Positions 8,411 to 22,900 of a stretch of 64,000 nt of DNA are shown piece after piece. Position 1 is the first letter of the stretch; each line of letters starts with the position of its first letter. The DNA lies in NCBI GenBank assembly GCA_948470475.1, contig OX419344.1, forward strand, positions 14,223,047 through 14,287,046, in the 5' to 3' direction. Below the pieces are notes generated by a model that saw only the letters and a program-made list of their open reading frames with translations, was not told where the DNA came from and did not search any database. The DNA is from Galaxea fascicularis (Eukaryota > Cnidaria > Anthozoa > Scleractinia > Euphylliidae). The translations under genes and the position numbers were made by a program.

Positions 8411-9615
8411 CGGTGTTTTATTTCTCTTTTAAATAGATTAAATCTGACTGTTGTGGTGCTGTAGAGGTTTATTCGTCATTTCGTTTCGTTTCGCAAAATA
8501 CAGTAAGCCTGTTTTTCTCATTATTTTCAAATACCAGTAATTCCGTTTGGTTGTGTGTGTACTTTGCCAATGCATGCATGACGTCAAAACATGGCAGGAA
8601 CATAGAAGTACTCTATGAGCTGCAGGCAAGTTCTAATCACTCTAACTTCTTCTGAGTACACACACATGGCCAAATGGTAACCATTAGTTTTGTTTTTTAT
8701 TTTTGCTGTTAAGAGCATCATTCATGCGTGTGTACTTTTATTGCAAACTCTTCTTAGAGCAATCAAAATGCAAAGGTTACACTGTCCATTGTGTAACAAC
8801 CAACAGTTCCCCAGCTCAAAAGAAAACGCATATTCAAGCAACAGGAAAGCCTTGACAAGCGATCTGAGATCAGCATGAGAATAGTTTGGATCAAACCAGG
8901 TGCCTGAACCCTTTTTCCAGTGCCACATCACAGAGATGAAAAGGCAACGCATGATTTTCCACAAGTACACAACAAAATTTGTTTGAATTATCAGAATGCT
9001 GCTACTTCGGAATAAGCAGAACATTTAATTCTCTGCTTATTCCAATGTAGCAGCATTCTGATAATTCTGTGATTGGGAGACCAATGGATGGCTTTCTAAA
9101 CCAGAATAAGACCTAAAGGAACATCAATAAAGTCTGTTCCAGGTGTTCTTGTTTGGGAAAAAACCAAAATGGTGCATAGATAAACCACACCCAAACCAAT
9201 ATTTCTAAATTTGCTCTGCTGAAAGACTAACAATACATTAAAATGTGAACAAACACAAGGAAAAATTGTACTAAACTTTAATTTGTTCAAATATATTTTA
9301 CTTTCCAATGTTTCTAAATAATTAAAATGTTTAAGAATAATGACCCTATCAAATAATGTGACATTTTCACGGTCACTTGTATTTACAAAATGCACATTAA
9401 GAAAGTGGTTATCTTACAGTCATATTTACAAATTCAACAATTTCATACAATCTAATGAAGTCCATCAACACTATACTGTACATAAACAGTTCCCTTACAA
9501 GTGACACTGTCCTATCTTCAACAGTATTACACCAGTTTAAAAAAAAAAACACCATTGATCAAGTATTACTTGAGAACAAGACAATAATTAGAAATGTGAT
9601 TTCTACAGAAGCTGT
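8411..9615. other. Non-coding flank beyond the RUBCN 3' end
   Basis: No supported gene. It holds a TTTCGTTTCGTTTCGCAAAA motif near 8480-8500, echoed at about 59605-59640, and the hairpin described separately. Minus-strand open frames of about 100 codons (8722-9024, 9096-9395) have no recognisable product. Confidence 0.5.
8986..9066. repeat. Near-perfect 35-bp hairpin
   Basis: Arms 8986-9020 and 9032-9066 (AATTATCAGAATGCTGCTAC and complement) differ at about two positions around an 11-bp loop. It is probably a foldback/MITE relic. Confidence 0.85.
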
Positions 9616-9651
9616 TTTATTTGCTATCTCAGTTCTTTTTATTCTTTTATT
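9616..9651 (-). promoter_or_regulatory. Cluster of three AATAAA polyadenylation signals after RUBCN
   Basis: On the minus strand AATAAA occurs at 9651-9646, 9643-9638 and 9621-9616, within 50 nt of the proposed RUBCN stop. This supports 9665 as the gene end and suggests a short 3' UTR. AT-rich sequence makes chance matches common. Confidence 0.45.
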
Positions 9652-9664
9652 ATTTATGCTGGAG

Positions 9665-9731
9665 TTATCTAAGCCAGCTTCCTGAATTGTCATCTTCCTT
9701 GCTGGACACTGGTTTACTTGAACTCTGCTTT
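9665..9731 (-). CDS. RUBCN: RUBCN terminal exon (C-terminal tail and stop)
   Basis: A 67-bp coding exon with acceptor TATATCAG|, phase 2 in, encoding [21 protein letters not shown] then TAA at 9665-9667. It completes the split Arg codon of the previous exon. It has no conserved motif and lies 4.6 kb away, so the assignment rests on phase, acceptor quality and a tail of plausible composition. A different last exon is possible. Confidence 0.7.
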
Positions 9732-10877
9732 CTGATATAAACAAAGCAAAGGGAAAAACGTTTAGCAATCTGATGATAGTTAAAATTTATAGGTTTCCTG
9801 TTCTTCATACAATAAGTTGAATGGAGTGGTAGATGAGGAAAGGAGCACCATTGTATAAAATCAAGGAACAGTCATTGAGCTTTCACTCATAGCAGCTGTA
9901 GCTGTACTTCTTTTGAGCAAGCACCAATTCCACTTAAGCCGTCAATGAGGGTCCAACATACGTTTGGCGGGATGCGGGATGAAAGCAAAAATGGAGGCGG
10001 GACGTGGGATGCCAGAAATTTTAAGGGCCGGAATGCGGGATAAAAATACTCCGGTGGGAGCCGGAGTTGGTCATTTTGACAGGCAGGATGCAAGATGGAT
10101 AAAATAGACGTCCTCTGACTTACAGTGTGAGCTTTGTTTCTATACAGTCTTGCATTGTTCTACAAAACTCCCTCAGCGTGAGTAACGCTGATTGAGAGCG
10201 GCTGGTCTATTTATTATTTTTTTTTTGCAAGTTACATTCCACAGGTCAAAGTAAGGTCACCGCGCTATTCATCAAGGGCACCCAATACACCAAATAAACC
10301 AAACGCTGTAGAAAGGCATTTTTAAGTAACTTGCGGTGTTTGAAGCCCCTTTAAAGTGATGGTTCCATTAGCTAGAAGAATTTAATCTGTTCGAATTCCT
10401 TAGCTAAAATGTTAATTGCCCGAACATTTTAGGGAACAAAATCTTTTAAGAAATTGCTAGCTTTTCATCCCTTTATTGATAATTAACTTTTTAATTTTCC
10501 GACCGTGACAAAAGTCCTTCCCTTTTAATCCTCAAATAAAAGTTCTTGATAATAATGCAAATAGCTTAGATAAACTACTCGAGATGAAGGAATATGTCAA
10601 ATATTTGGGAGTTTATACTGATGCTGACCTATCCTGGAAACACCATATCGAGCACATATCCCAAAACGCCAGTAAGTGCGTTGGAATCATTGCTCAGTTA
10701 AGACATTTTGTTCCCCGTCAAACCTTATTGAGCATCTTTCACTCCTTAATTTCGCCTTATCTAACCTATGGAATTTGTGCTTGGGGCCAAGGTGCCAAAG
10801 TCCATCTTAGGTCTGGTACACACTTGCGACATAACGACATAACGAGAAGGTCACGCAAACGAAAAAAGTACCTCGTG

Positions 10878-10908
<31 letters not shown>

Positions 10909-10909
10909 C

Positions 10910-10984
<75 letters not shown>

Positions 10985-13900
10985 ATTATGACTATGTTGT
11001 TATGTCGTTATGTCACTAGTGTGAACCAGGCCTAAGATAACAAATTATTGGTTCTCCAAAAACGAGCACTCCGTTTGATGTTTTTGGTGAACCTACAGAC
11101 CATGCCATTCCCTTCTTTCTGCAAACGAGATCTCTACCCTTGACCTTTTTGTATTTTGAACGTCGCTAGTTAATGATACATGATGTTTGTCATCAAGACG
11201 TTCCAAATAATCTAAGAGGCATGTTTGGGCCAACAACGGACGTTCACCACTATTTAACCAGGTCTGCATCAAACCAATTTTATTACATTGACAAATCTCG
11301 AACTGAAAAAATGAAGAGATCTTTTGCGCGAACTGGAGCTGTAATATGGAACGGACTCCCTCAATTTCTTAAGCCTTTAACAAAATATCAATTTAAAGCT
11401 AAAATTAAACAAATACTCTTAGAAATTCTTCAGAAAACAGATGACTACATTGAGATTTTTCCAAATACTTTCCAATATCAAGCAAATAAAAACGTGATGA
11501 AAAGTACTAAATTCATATTTTAATCTCCAGTTTGCCTTTAACCTTTCAATCTTATCTTTTAGTTTTAGTTGTAGCATGTGTATTTCTGTAACTCTACAGA
11601 TCAGCTTCTGTATTGTTTTGCAATTCTTTCATTTATTAACTTAATCAAACAATATTTTCTGGAACCGCCCATTTAAATGTCATTCTTCAGTTTACTTTTT
11701 CATTAATTGTTTTTTTTTTAAATAATGCAAGGGCAGGACCCAGGTGCTAGGATCAGTAAATTCAAAGTTTAAGCATAACACACTGTTCATTTGCTGTTGA
11801 ATTTGAGTTTCTTCCCCAGCTTATCTGATCACTATGGGTATTGCAGCTGATTTTCAAAAGTTAATTTGAAATACCTTACATCTTTTTTGCATATCTTATA
11901 GCACTTAGTTTCAAAACCTTCAGTGATTTCGACTTTGAAAAGTTTAATCAACGTTCGACTGGTGATTGTCTTGTTTGGTTATTTTTTGAATTGAAGGTGT
12001 ACTTCTGGAATACAATTTAAAAAGGGATGACCTATGTTAGGTTTACCTTTTACCTTTTACCTTCACAAAGAAAACTAAATTAACAGTGTTCCAATATAAG
12101 ATTATTCATAGTATTCTGCCCACGAATAGTTCGATACATAAAATGGGGATATATGTATAGTCGATTCTCCAACTTGTCCCTTTTGCTCTTCTGAGACCCA
12201 TGGTATTTAGCATTTGTTCATTGAATGCAAGGAAGCTAACTCTTTCTGGGTAGAATTTCAAACCTGGTACAGTACTCACACTAGGAAAAAACTTCAGCTT
12301 TCGAATCTGGACCCTTTATATTGTAAATGTACATTTCACTCTCCTTCATACTGTTTAGCCCTAAACCACTTCATCGTTAAAGGGAAATACTATGTACATA
12401 TTAAAGTGCAGATGAAATAAAAAATTATGTCGACTTCGTTTATTTGAAAGGCAGAGCTCGTGACTAACGGTAGCCAACTAGCCACAGACTAGTAAAAATT
12501 CCATTTTGGCGAGTAGGTTTTGTGCTTTATTAGCCGTTTTGGCTGGTATCACAAGGAAATTGAGTCAAAGCATGCAGCTTTTCGAACATTGGCTGTAATA
12601 CATAGCACTGGATCACATATCTTCAAGCAAGAACTTTACTAAAAGGCAATAGAATTTCTCGCCTTCCTCCTTACTAAAACGACGAACGACAAACAAGCTG
12701 CTTGCTGCTAATGAGAAGTCATGAAAGTCTTGGATCACGTTTCAAAAGAAAGATACGTAAACTTTTCCTTCAATTATTTACAAAAAACTGTAGTCATTCG
12801 CAAATTTGAATGATGCCTACCTACATGTATTCAATATTGATGTGTATGGTTGCAGCTTCAAGATAAGGTTAAGATGCGTCTGACACCTTATATTGTTCAT
12901 GAGAAATCATGAATCGCCAGCTTGAAGACCTTTGAAATTTCAGTTGAAGGGTAGGAACTTTTTTTGGTGGTGAAAATCGAAGTTATTCCTCAAAGGCTTG
13001 GCAACATTTGTACCGTGTTTGCATTTTAAAGTTCTTTAAAGAGCAAGCTACACACAGTCTGCATTTATAAACTTGTCCACAATAAAGTAAGCTGATAATG
13101 TGGGTGTCCTTCACACCAATTACTGTGGTTGGAAAATAAGGTACTGAAATTGCTTGACATGATGAAAATAAAATAACTATGAAACAGGTCTGAAAAATTT
13201 GTTTAGGCTAGTGAATCAAACATGTGCACTAGTCACTCGGCTAGTAGGTTGAAACGTTAGTCTTGAGCCCTGAAAGGCCTTTAAAAGTAAGTAAGAATGA
13301 CATTTTGTTTTGAAAGATTGTCTTTCATTCGCAAGATATTCAATTTTTTGCTTAAAAATTTATGTGACTAAATAAAGAATATCTCTGGAAGTATTTGAGC
13401 AATGCCATTCAAACTTGGTGCCAGTAATGTACATCAGGTAAGACACAAAATGGCACCCATTGTGCTGTTACCATGGCAACAGTTCTACTTCCCAATCTAT
13501 TTCAAACAGGTTTCACTCTCCCAGTTTCCCAGTTTCCCAGTTTCCCAGTTTCTCATCTGGTCAAAAATGGAGATATTTGGGTCTTGGCAGACCAGGCCTA
13601 GAGCCTAAACTGTTGCTTTGACAGCATCAGTGGGTATCATTTTGCATCTTACCTGACTTGCATTACTGGTGCCAAGTTTGAATGACATCACTCAAACATT
13701 TCCAGAGATATTTGTGATTTTGTGATCAATTTTAAAAAAAGAAGTCAAACATCTCGAGAAAAACCATCTTTCAAAAATGAAAATGCCATTCTTACTTACT
13801 TTTAATTAAAGGCCTTTCAAATAAGCAAACATAATTTGTTACTTCAAATGCACTTTAATGCCAGTGCTAAAGATAAATTTCAGATGTCTGAATTTACATC

Positions 13901-16900
13901 TTTTGGTCTCGACAAATTGTTAGAAAAATATACTGACTAAATCAGACAAACAAGAATTTTATTTTAAAGAATGGGGCTTCATACAAAACTTCTAGTTCTT
14001 TTCACTCTGTCAGGTATTCCCTTTTTTTATGTTACAAGATTAGGACAATGCAAATGGGAAAGCAATGTAACTTGTACGAATATTGTAAACTCGTAGTCAG
14101 AATATTTTGTGACTTATACTGTCTATTTGTGTTGTGTGTCTGGAAGTTTTAAGTGTAGAAGTTTTTGTAAGTTTAGTTTATAACCTTGAGGGTAGAAGCT
14201 TATCCAAATCCGGTTCACCGTGGGAATTATACAATGCTCTAAGTGCTTCATTATTTACTTAGCTTTAATCTTCGTTTTTGCTACTACTCTATACTGGCAC
14301 CTTCCAGTGTCTGTTAATTGCTCAAACTAATGTGAACATAAGGGGAAAATGAGACTTACCTTATACGTATCCTCTCACACTTTGGACATTTTCCTGCAAC
14401 AAAACATTCCTTGTGAAATGATGCACGGCAACCTGCAAGAGAAAAAAGAAAATTATTGAACCAGGAGACAAGTCTTCATAAACATAACCTGTGATTAGGC
14501 AATCTCCTCTCTCCTAAAGGGATGAAAAACCAAAGAAAGTTGCCATACGTCTATTGAGAGAGTCGACCGTTGCAGAATTGGCCCTACACTGGACTTACAC
14601 CTGTACTGTATACCAGATGGGGGACTCCATGTTGTAACTTTCTGGCTTCTTGGAAACCATCACTGTTAAGGCCCTGGCTAAACAATCAAACATTTTTCAT
14701 CCAACATTGTTTTTGTTGCTTACAACATGGGGTGGCTAAACGAACAAACAATGTTTAATCAAACATTGAGCAAAGTGAGCCCACATAACGCTTTCTGCAC
14801 GTTACGTGCTTGCTTTGTTTGAAGAGGTGGTTCAACAGTCAAACATTTTCGCGTGAAGCCAATGTTGGATGAAAATGTTTGATCTAGATCAAACATTGGA
14901 AGCCATTCAAATGCAATGTTGAGAGAGGTGTTTGATCGTTTAGCCGGGGCTTAAAGCACAGCACATGAGCCTGTTTATCCACTCAAGCAGCTTTTTTCTT
15001 CCTACGATCTATGTTAAAGTATCAAAACAACTAAAACATGCTCATTTCATTAATGCTCTTGCTTAACTGCTCACTAATCCAACACACTGTATTGGAAAGT
15101 TACTGTTCAAAAGTTATTGACAGACCTGAACACTGGACAACTCTGTTAAGTTCAAAAGGAAATATGATGTCATCTCCATTCTTGCAATATTCACAAATAA
15201 ATCCTTTGGCAAGACATAGCTACATGGGGATTGAAACCAGAAAATCAGAGGTGCATGCTAGAAATTTTCACAGCATGGAATAGGTAAGTTTTAGATGGTA
15301 TTAACATTACAGTAGATATAACAGATGATAGCATAATTTGACAAATTATTAGCCAGCATGGCCATTTGTCATGTCAGGAAAGTATGATCAAGTGACTGGC
15401 CATTGATCAAAGTCATGATGTGTTATTAGCTATCACAGCTGTTTAAATAGACTTTGTAAAACACTATAGCCCTTTCTTTATTTGTTTGCCTGAGGCAGGG
15501 GGTTGGGGGTGAGGCATGGGCTGGACTACAGACACAACCAAAAATACCACAAAAATGGGTACTACAGAGGAACCCTGTTAATGTGACACTGTTGGGTGAC
15601 AAAACTTTGGTCATATGAACGGGGTGGTAGGATCAACAGGGCTTTCAAATAAGAAAAATAAGTGGGCTTATGCAGTTTGGACCATAAAAATGTGGTCTTA
15701 ATATCGAGATGGTCACATTGACTGGGTGGTCGTATGGTGGGGTTCCACTGTACTAGAAGCAGCTTGTTGGCACAATGGCAGCTGGACCGGGCCAACACTC
15801 AGGGTCTTTTAGTAACTGAGAAGTCAGTGCTGCCTTCGTAATGGAATCTACAAATGGTTAGACTCCCTAGTCTTCTTGTAGAAGGATGATAAACTGTAGG
15901 TCTTGTCTCAGAACCCTTGTTCATGATAACTCTGTGGGACATTAAAGAACCCATACACTCAGTGTTCATAAAGAGTAAGAGATGTGGTTCCCGGGTGCCA
16001 TTTGTGTAGTGATGGGTTTGTTGGGTTAATGCTCTGACTTATTAGCTGTATTAGCTACCCATCAATCCTAAGATAGATAAAGTATCATGCTGATGATGAT
16101 GAATGCTGAATGATGATGAGCAATGCTGAAGTTGGAAAATGGAAAATGACAACCAATGACAACGGATAATTAATATCATGCATACCTGGCATTGGTTTAT
16201 GTGGTTCAAGGATTTAATTGCCAAACTACGCAGAAACAGCAGAAGATCTCCATCACGGGCCTGTAGAGTTAAATGTTGCGATGGTGTGGGATCAAACTTA
16301 GTTTTTGCACTAATAAACCTATGTTTGAGGGGTTGACATGATAAAAGCAGTTTATGTTGACAGTCACTCCAAATTCCTTTTACATTTTTCCAACATGTAT
16401 AAGGAATTGTAAACTTATGGTAGAATAACATTAATTCATTGACACATACATGTATTTCATATAAATTTATATTTACTTTGATTTTATTCTGTACTGACTT
16501 GATACAAAATGTAATCAACACTTGGTAAATAATATTTTGTTTGAGAAAATATCAAAATCCCTCGTACAGAATATATTCCAATTACACCAATCCCTCACTT
16601 GTGGCCTTAAGGTTACTGTATACCTTAATTCAGATTGGCAATTTCCTTCAAATTTGGATTTTGGGGGTAACCGAATGATCAAAATGTGATCTCTAATGTA
16701 AGAAAAATTATTGAAAAAGACTAAATATTGGTGGAGAAATGGCGGTTTTACGTTTTGGCTGGAAATAAAAATTACCCTTTTGATTGACATTCTTAGCACT
16801 GTTTTCTTGAATCAATTTCTTCACTTGAAGGGGATACTTTAAAGAACAAAAAAACTCAAAGGGAATTTGCTTGTTTGCCCTCAAATTTTGACAGTGGCTA

Positions 16901-19900
16901 TTTTAACATATAAACAGCAAAATCGTGTTTGTGAAGTTTTTATTTCGAAATATTTTTTCTCCGAGAGCGCATTTTGTAGGATCACTTCTTATTTTTTTTT
17001 ACTATTATCTCAAAAATGTTCTATAACGTTTCACTGTAACCAAGTACGGCAAAGCACAGACAGCTTTTTTAGTGCTTTGGGTCTGGAAACTGAGGATCAA
17101 ATTTAATTAGGGAAAAAAATTCGCTTTGACTCATAGCTTTGAAAAGGTGATTGGGATGCTCACATTAAGCGGTCGTGAAAAATTCGACAATTCATTTTAT
17201 TTCTACATTCCTTGTATAGTTTCATAGTCAGTTTTATAAGCTTTAATTTGATATAGGGTTTAGGTATCTATAGTTTAGACCGCAAGCGCTACATCACTTA
17301 ATTGGATATGAGACACCCCTGGAGGTATGCAGTAACCTTAAATCGTTATCATTACTTGGTGCAACAGGTGAAACTGTACTCTTGCATAAACCAACACCTG
17401 AATCTGAGGTTTCAGTTAAACAGCTGCAACCTGATGTAAATATAAATTGTGCTTGGATATCTACCTACACCTGTATAAAAATCTCTACATCATGATTCAA
17501 ATAATGACAGATTGCCTTCAAATCACCTGCAAAAGGTCTTGCATAGAATAGAGATGCAGATCTCCACAGATGTGATCTGGCAGTTTACTGTACTCTTCAG
17601 CTAATCTGTAAGGAGACAAATAAGAATAGTTTGAATGCTATAGTTATCAGGAAACCATATGGCAACCAATAATTTAGAAGTTACAATATATAACAAAAAG
17701 AGTAAAAACTTACTCATTTGCTTTCCTACATGTCAGCATAAATGTCTTAAAGAAATGAAGCTGTTGTCGAATATCCTGCCAATGATAGAAAATGGTCACA
17801 TTATGTTGCCAGTGACTTTCTGTAAACAGGAGATAATTTTAGCCTCCTAGACAGATATCCTTTTGGCTCATCATGCAATCTTTCCTCCCCAATGAACATT
17901 CACAAGGGAGAGAAAAAGGGAGGAAAGATTGCATGATCAGCCAAAAGGATGTTTGCATAGGAGGCGGGAGAAAATTTGGGATCATCGTGTAAAGAACTAA
18001 ATGCCCGCTTGTTAGTATCTTTTGAATTTTTTCCATTTAGGACTACGTACAGTATGCTAGTTCATCGTGTGTGCAGAATGTGTTTTAACATGGCAGAAGA
18101 GTAACTTATTATAATATTGATATTGGTTTTCTTCATTAGTATTTAAAGGTCGTCTAATCATTTTTTTCCGCTTGTTTCACAATATATTTATTGTAGTTTT
18201 GCCCTAGCACAGCCAGATTTCGTCCTACAGTTCCTCAGCCCTTCGGTGCAGTTAAAACCCAGCTGCTAACAAATGTAAATGTTGCTCTGGTCTAGTTTCC
18301 TGTCCTGTTTTTAGTTCACTTTGTAATGTTCTTTCTTCTGTTTGTATTTTAGTTTTAACTGCTTTCAACCTCTTTTGCTGGATATCATATCATTGTTTCT
18401 CCCTTCAATAGAAACATGTCAAAAACATAATCCTCGAGTGTTTACTCCTCTGGTGGAAGTCACACATAAAATTAAAGGATATCCCTCATTCCCACATCTC
18501 GTCCTCCTGATCTTACCCCTTAATGCACAAAACCCATTAGAATTCTGACAGTTTAGACTTGCAGAAGCAAAATATGAACAAAAGAACCATGTTGGTATAA
18601 CTCATGTTATAAGGCACCAAAAAAACTACTTTAATCCCCCTATTTTATTAATGGACAAAATATACCTCAAATTATGCAAAAACATTAAAAGCACTTATGC
18701 AAGAAAAAAGTAGATGAAATAAACAGAAGTATAAAACATCAATTCACAACAACAATAGCACCTAACCTTCAATTCTTCCAAGACCCGAAACCTTTTGTAT
18801 AATGAGGGGTTAAGATCCTTAACATCAAACAAAGGGTCACAGTGTATTCTTTGCAGTAAGTCCTTTGCAAAGTTTGAAACTTCATATCTGATGGTAAGTT
18901 AAGGAGAAAATAAAACAACCTGAAAATACCCCAAAAGAAATCAAACAGAAATTGAGAGCAAATCAGTTAACAACACTTTACAGCTCACTTCTTTTCATAA
19001 TTTGAACTCTACAGGGTGCATGTGACTTACTGGTATTTCCAAACAAACACAACAATTAAACAGTTGATGACCTTATTAGTCAAAAGCATTCACTACAGTT
19101 TTTCTTAGTTAACCTTTTTAGATTGCAAAAACAGCATTTCCTACAATGAAGAAATGTGTATCTTTGATATTTACAATGCAAATGACAACAATCACTTAAC
19201 TTTGAATCATATAATAGTGCAAAATGTAACAAGGAATGATACATAATTATGTACATACAACTTTTTTAACATACCCCAGGATTCAAAAGACTATTCCTGC
19301 CCACTTAAAATCTTTGGATGTAGATGAAAGGGAAATAACTTCAGTAAAATTTCAGTATTATGATCCAGCAAGATGTAATAGCAAACATTATTCTATGAAT
19401 TGCTGATCTTGAATAAAACAAAGGTCTTCACAGGTTTTATTAACTTAAGGATGATTTTGGTTTCTGTGATATGACTGTTTCTAAGGCCTTTCTTGATTTG
19501 AAGTATGTATCATCTGAAATGCATTTTGAAGTTTTCAATGTTTAGATGACATTATAAATCAATACAACAGGCCCAAATAGGTTACTGTTTCAAAGGACTC
19601 TTGTAAATTTTGTGAAGTTCAATCAGAAATGGTCAGTCGCTTTTTTTTTTTTACAGCTGTACAAGCATCTCTTTTTTAAAACTTGAGAGTTTGTGGAAAA
19701 AAGGAGAAAAATGGCATGTTTGTCTCCCTCATTGAAAACAAAGAGAACATGCCAAAAATGAGCTTCCAATCTTTCTGGAATCTCCTGAATATGTCAAAAA
19801 ATCATTGAGTGTTCTGAAAACCTTGAGTGGCTGCCAGTCATTTAGCCACACTGTGGTTAAAAACGTTTAAGGTAGAGGAAAGACGGAATGAAACGCTTTG

Positions 19901-22900
19901 AAATGGATTTGTTTGTTATGAGAGTTAGGTTGAACTAATCCAATTTGGAGGAAAGAATTCTTTTTGAGATGACCTTTTTTTAGCGTGACAGACCAAATAA
20001 GTGAATGGCATGGTTTACATATTTTAAAATTGACCCATAAAATTATCTAACAACTGAGAAGACCGAAGACCTAAGACCTTGAAAACAAAGACCTCGAAAA
20101 CTACTTAAGGTGTGATTGTTTGTCGATTGTGTGACACAACACGAGATTGGCGCACGTTAATGCTTAACTTCATATGCTGCTAGTTTCCCCCCCACTGCTA
20201 CTTCCATCTACTTTAATGTCCATCTACTTTAATAATGTATCATGCATCCACTTGCGGTATTTTTTGGAGGGTACCAAAAACAAGATTTGCAGGAAAATGA
20301 TGCAATATTGCAACCAAAAACAAATGTGATGACTTGAAGAAAATGACAGATTTTTATGAAACTGAAATCAGTCAAGGCAATCATTTTGAAAATATATAGC
20401 TAATTTGGAGGCAATGTGACTAAAATTATTAAGTATTTTAGCGGCCATGCTTTTTTTAATAACATCTCTGTTTCCTTAGTACGAAGAAGAGAAAACGATG
20501 TAATAAAAACAATGGAAAAACAGTAACATTAACAACACAAATACAACAACAGGAGCGTTACACGCAGGATTCAGCATGTTTCTGCTAGCTGTCAGTCGAT
20601 CTGGACCACTATCTTGTAGTCTTCAACAGTGCAACTCTTTCTTTAAACAAAGTGCCTATACTCATGGCAATCCAATTTGCTGGAGTGTTACAGGCACATG
20701 CCGTTTCAGGCCACACTATTCACACCGATTAAAGTCCAAAATAGTCAAACAAGTATACTAAAATGAAAGTAGCATACCACACATGCTAGACTACAAAGTA
20801 CAGTTGACATTATGCACTCTCACTGTAAGAAAATTAACTGATTGGAAATTAAAAAACATTGAAATGTATCTTGTGTGAACAACAACATTCAAGCATGTCA
20901 CCTTAATGGTCTAATCACCTCTTTATGAGTAACAGAACTTTGAAATAACGATAAACGTTCCCGGCCCACTATTGTGTCATGAAAAACTAGTGAATTTGAC
21001 AACCTTCATAATTGAACCTCGAACCTTCATAATTGGCCTCTTAGAAAGGGATGGAAATTTAAAAGACATGTCGTTTCACGAATATTCATGAAACAAGCAT
21101 GACTTTGAGTACAGTCCCTGCGCAAAATTATTCATAATTTGCAATAGATTGTTTTCACGTGACGTCATCACTTTCTAAAATCCAAAAGTAAAGAACCACG
21201 TGAGTTTTTATCCTCATCAGGCATAAGAGGCAATAAATTTATATCTGTCTACAATTTTACAGCTCAATGGTGTGCTTCGTTTGGAAACTAGAGCATTTTG
21301 AATTTCAGGGTTATGGCGGTGCGTGACACAAGGCTGCGATCAAGTTTGTTGAAAAATGTATACTTATCTCATGATTTTGAGCTTTTTTAGAAGTTAAAGC
21401 ATTAGGAAAAGTGCTTGTGGAAATACCTGTTTGTTCAGTACAGATGATCAGTCGACCAGATAGCCAAAGTAAGTTCCAGTTGTCGACACTATTTTCCTTC
21501 GCCATATTGGTGCACAACAGATGTGCACCAAGATGGCGTTTTCATACTGGTCTCTGTAAATTTCTGCGAAACATTTCGACGAATATCTGAAGTTTGGTGA
21601 AGGGCAAAGGCCTAAAACTTGGAGAAATGTCTTCTTTATTTATCGTCTATAACATCACAAATTCTTGACTTTTTCCACTGACTGGTTTTCGATATATTTA
21701 TTTATTGCGTGACAGTGAAAACGATCTGTAGGTGAAGGTCAGCATATCAATGCCCAGTCGTTACATACATGGTGGACCATGAATGAAAATTATTTTATTG
21801 TTATTGCACACAATGTTTTGAGTTCGCATGATGCCAAAGTTTAGAAAGCGAAAGAAAAGGAAAACAAGAGGACCGTATAAAACATGCACCAAGCTCGCGT
21901 TGTGTCACACAATCCACAAACAATCACACCTCAAGTGGTTTTTGAGGTCTTCGTTTTTGAGGTCTTAGGTCTTCATTTTCTAGACACCTGTGATAAGGGT
22001 CATAGGGCTGGGTTCATAGATGCCAAAAACGTTTATTTCTTTCTATCTTCAGCTGAGAAGGGCCAGGGCCTCATACGTGTCAGGACAACAAAAAATACCA
22101 AAAAAAACATGTATTACTAGAAGTGGCTAGTCACCTAGTGAGTGGCAAGAAATGCTTAATAAATGACTAAATGAATGAATGGCATAAAACACATAAAAGT
22201 ACTCTGTACAATGAGTATCAGTCTCTAAATTAGGCAAGTCTGTAAAAATTAATGCTTAGCATAATTTGATCTGGTTGTTTAAAGGGACACAGTCAGCATT
22301 GAGACCGCACTGGCCTGGGTACTAGTTTTGTCACTTTTGAAAAACGTTTACCTCAACCCGAAATAATAATTATGCGTTGTAGACCAATAAAATCCACTTA
22401 AATTTCGCTTTGTGGTTCACTTGATCTTCAATCTTTTACTCAAAACCTGTTCCTGACCTCTGCTGATTCTCTGATCCCTTTGACTTTGGACAGACGCCTT
22501 CCCTGGACATGTTTATCCGTAAATTATCCGTGGTATTAAAGAGAATTAGCACTCTGGTATAAATTACGCTCTACAATAACAATGCAGACTTGCGTTTACT
22601 TCGATTCAAAAGGTTTGAAGATTTGCCAACAAGCTTTTGGATTTGAGTGTGTGCTGTTGTGATTATGCAAATTAGCTGGGAAATGGTATCTAATGTACAT
22701 GCGCATCAGCTGACCGTGGCCCTTTAATTCTTGGATGTCCACCACTGCAGATGGAGAGTATGTCATTGACATCGTGATTGCTGTAAATGCTAAAACAAGG
22801 AATGACCAAAAACCATGTAAAATCACCTACAACCACCTACAAAAATCTAAAAACATACTGTTTTTATCATTTTGATGCATATTAGTGTCAATTTTTGCAC

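Larger units (their letters stand above)
9732..14359 (-). other. RUBCN intron 14 content
   Basis: A 4.6-kb intron filled by two LINE relics and nested inverted-repeat elements, listed separately. 9900-10560 and 11530-12060 show nothing I can assign, apart from a G-rich GGCGGGATGCGGGATG tract near 9967-10040. Confidence 0.6.
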
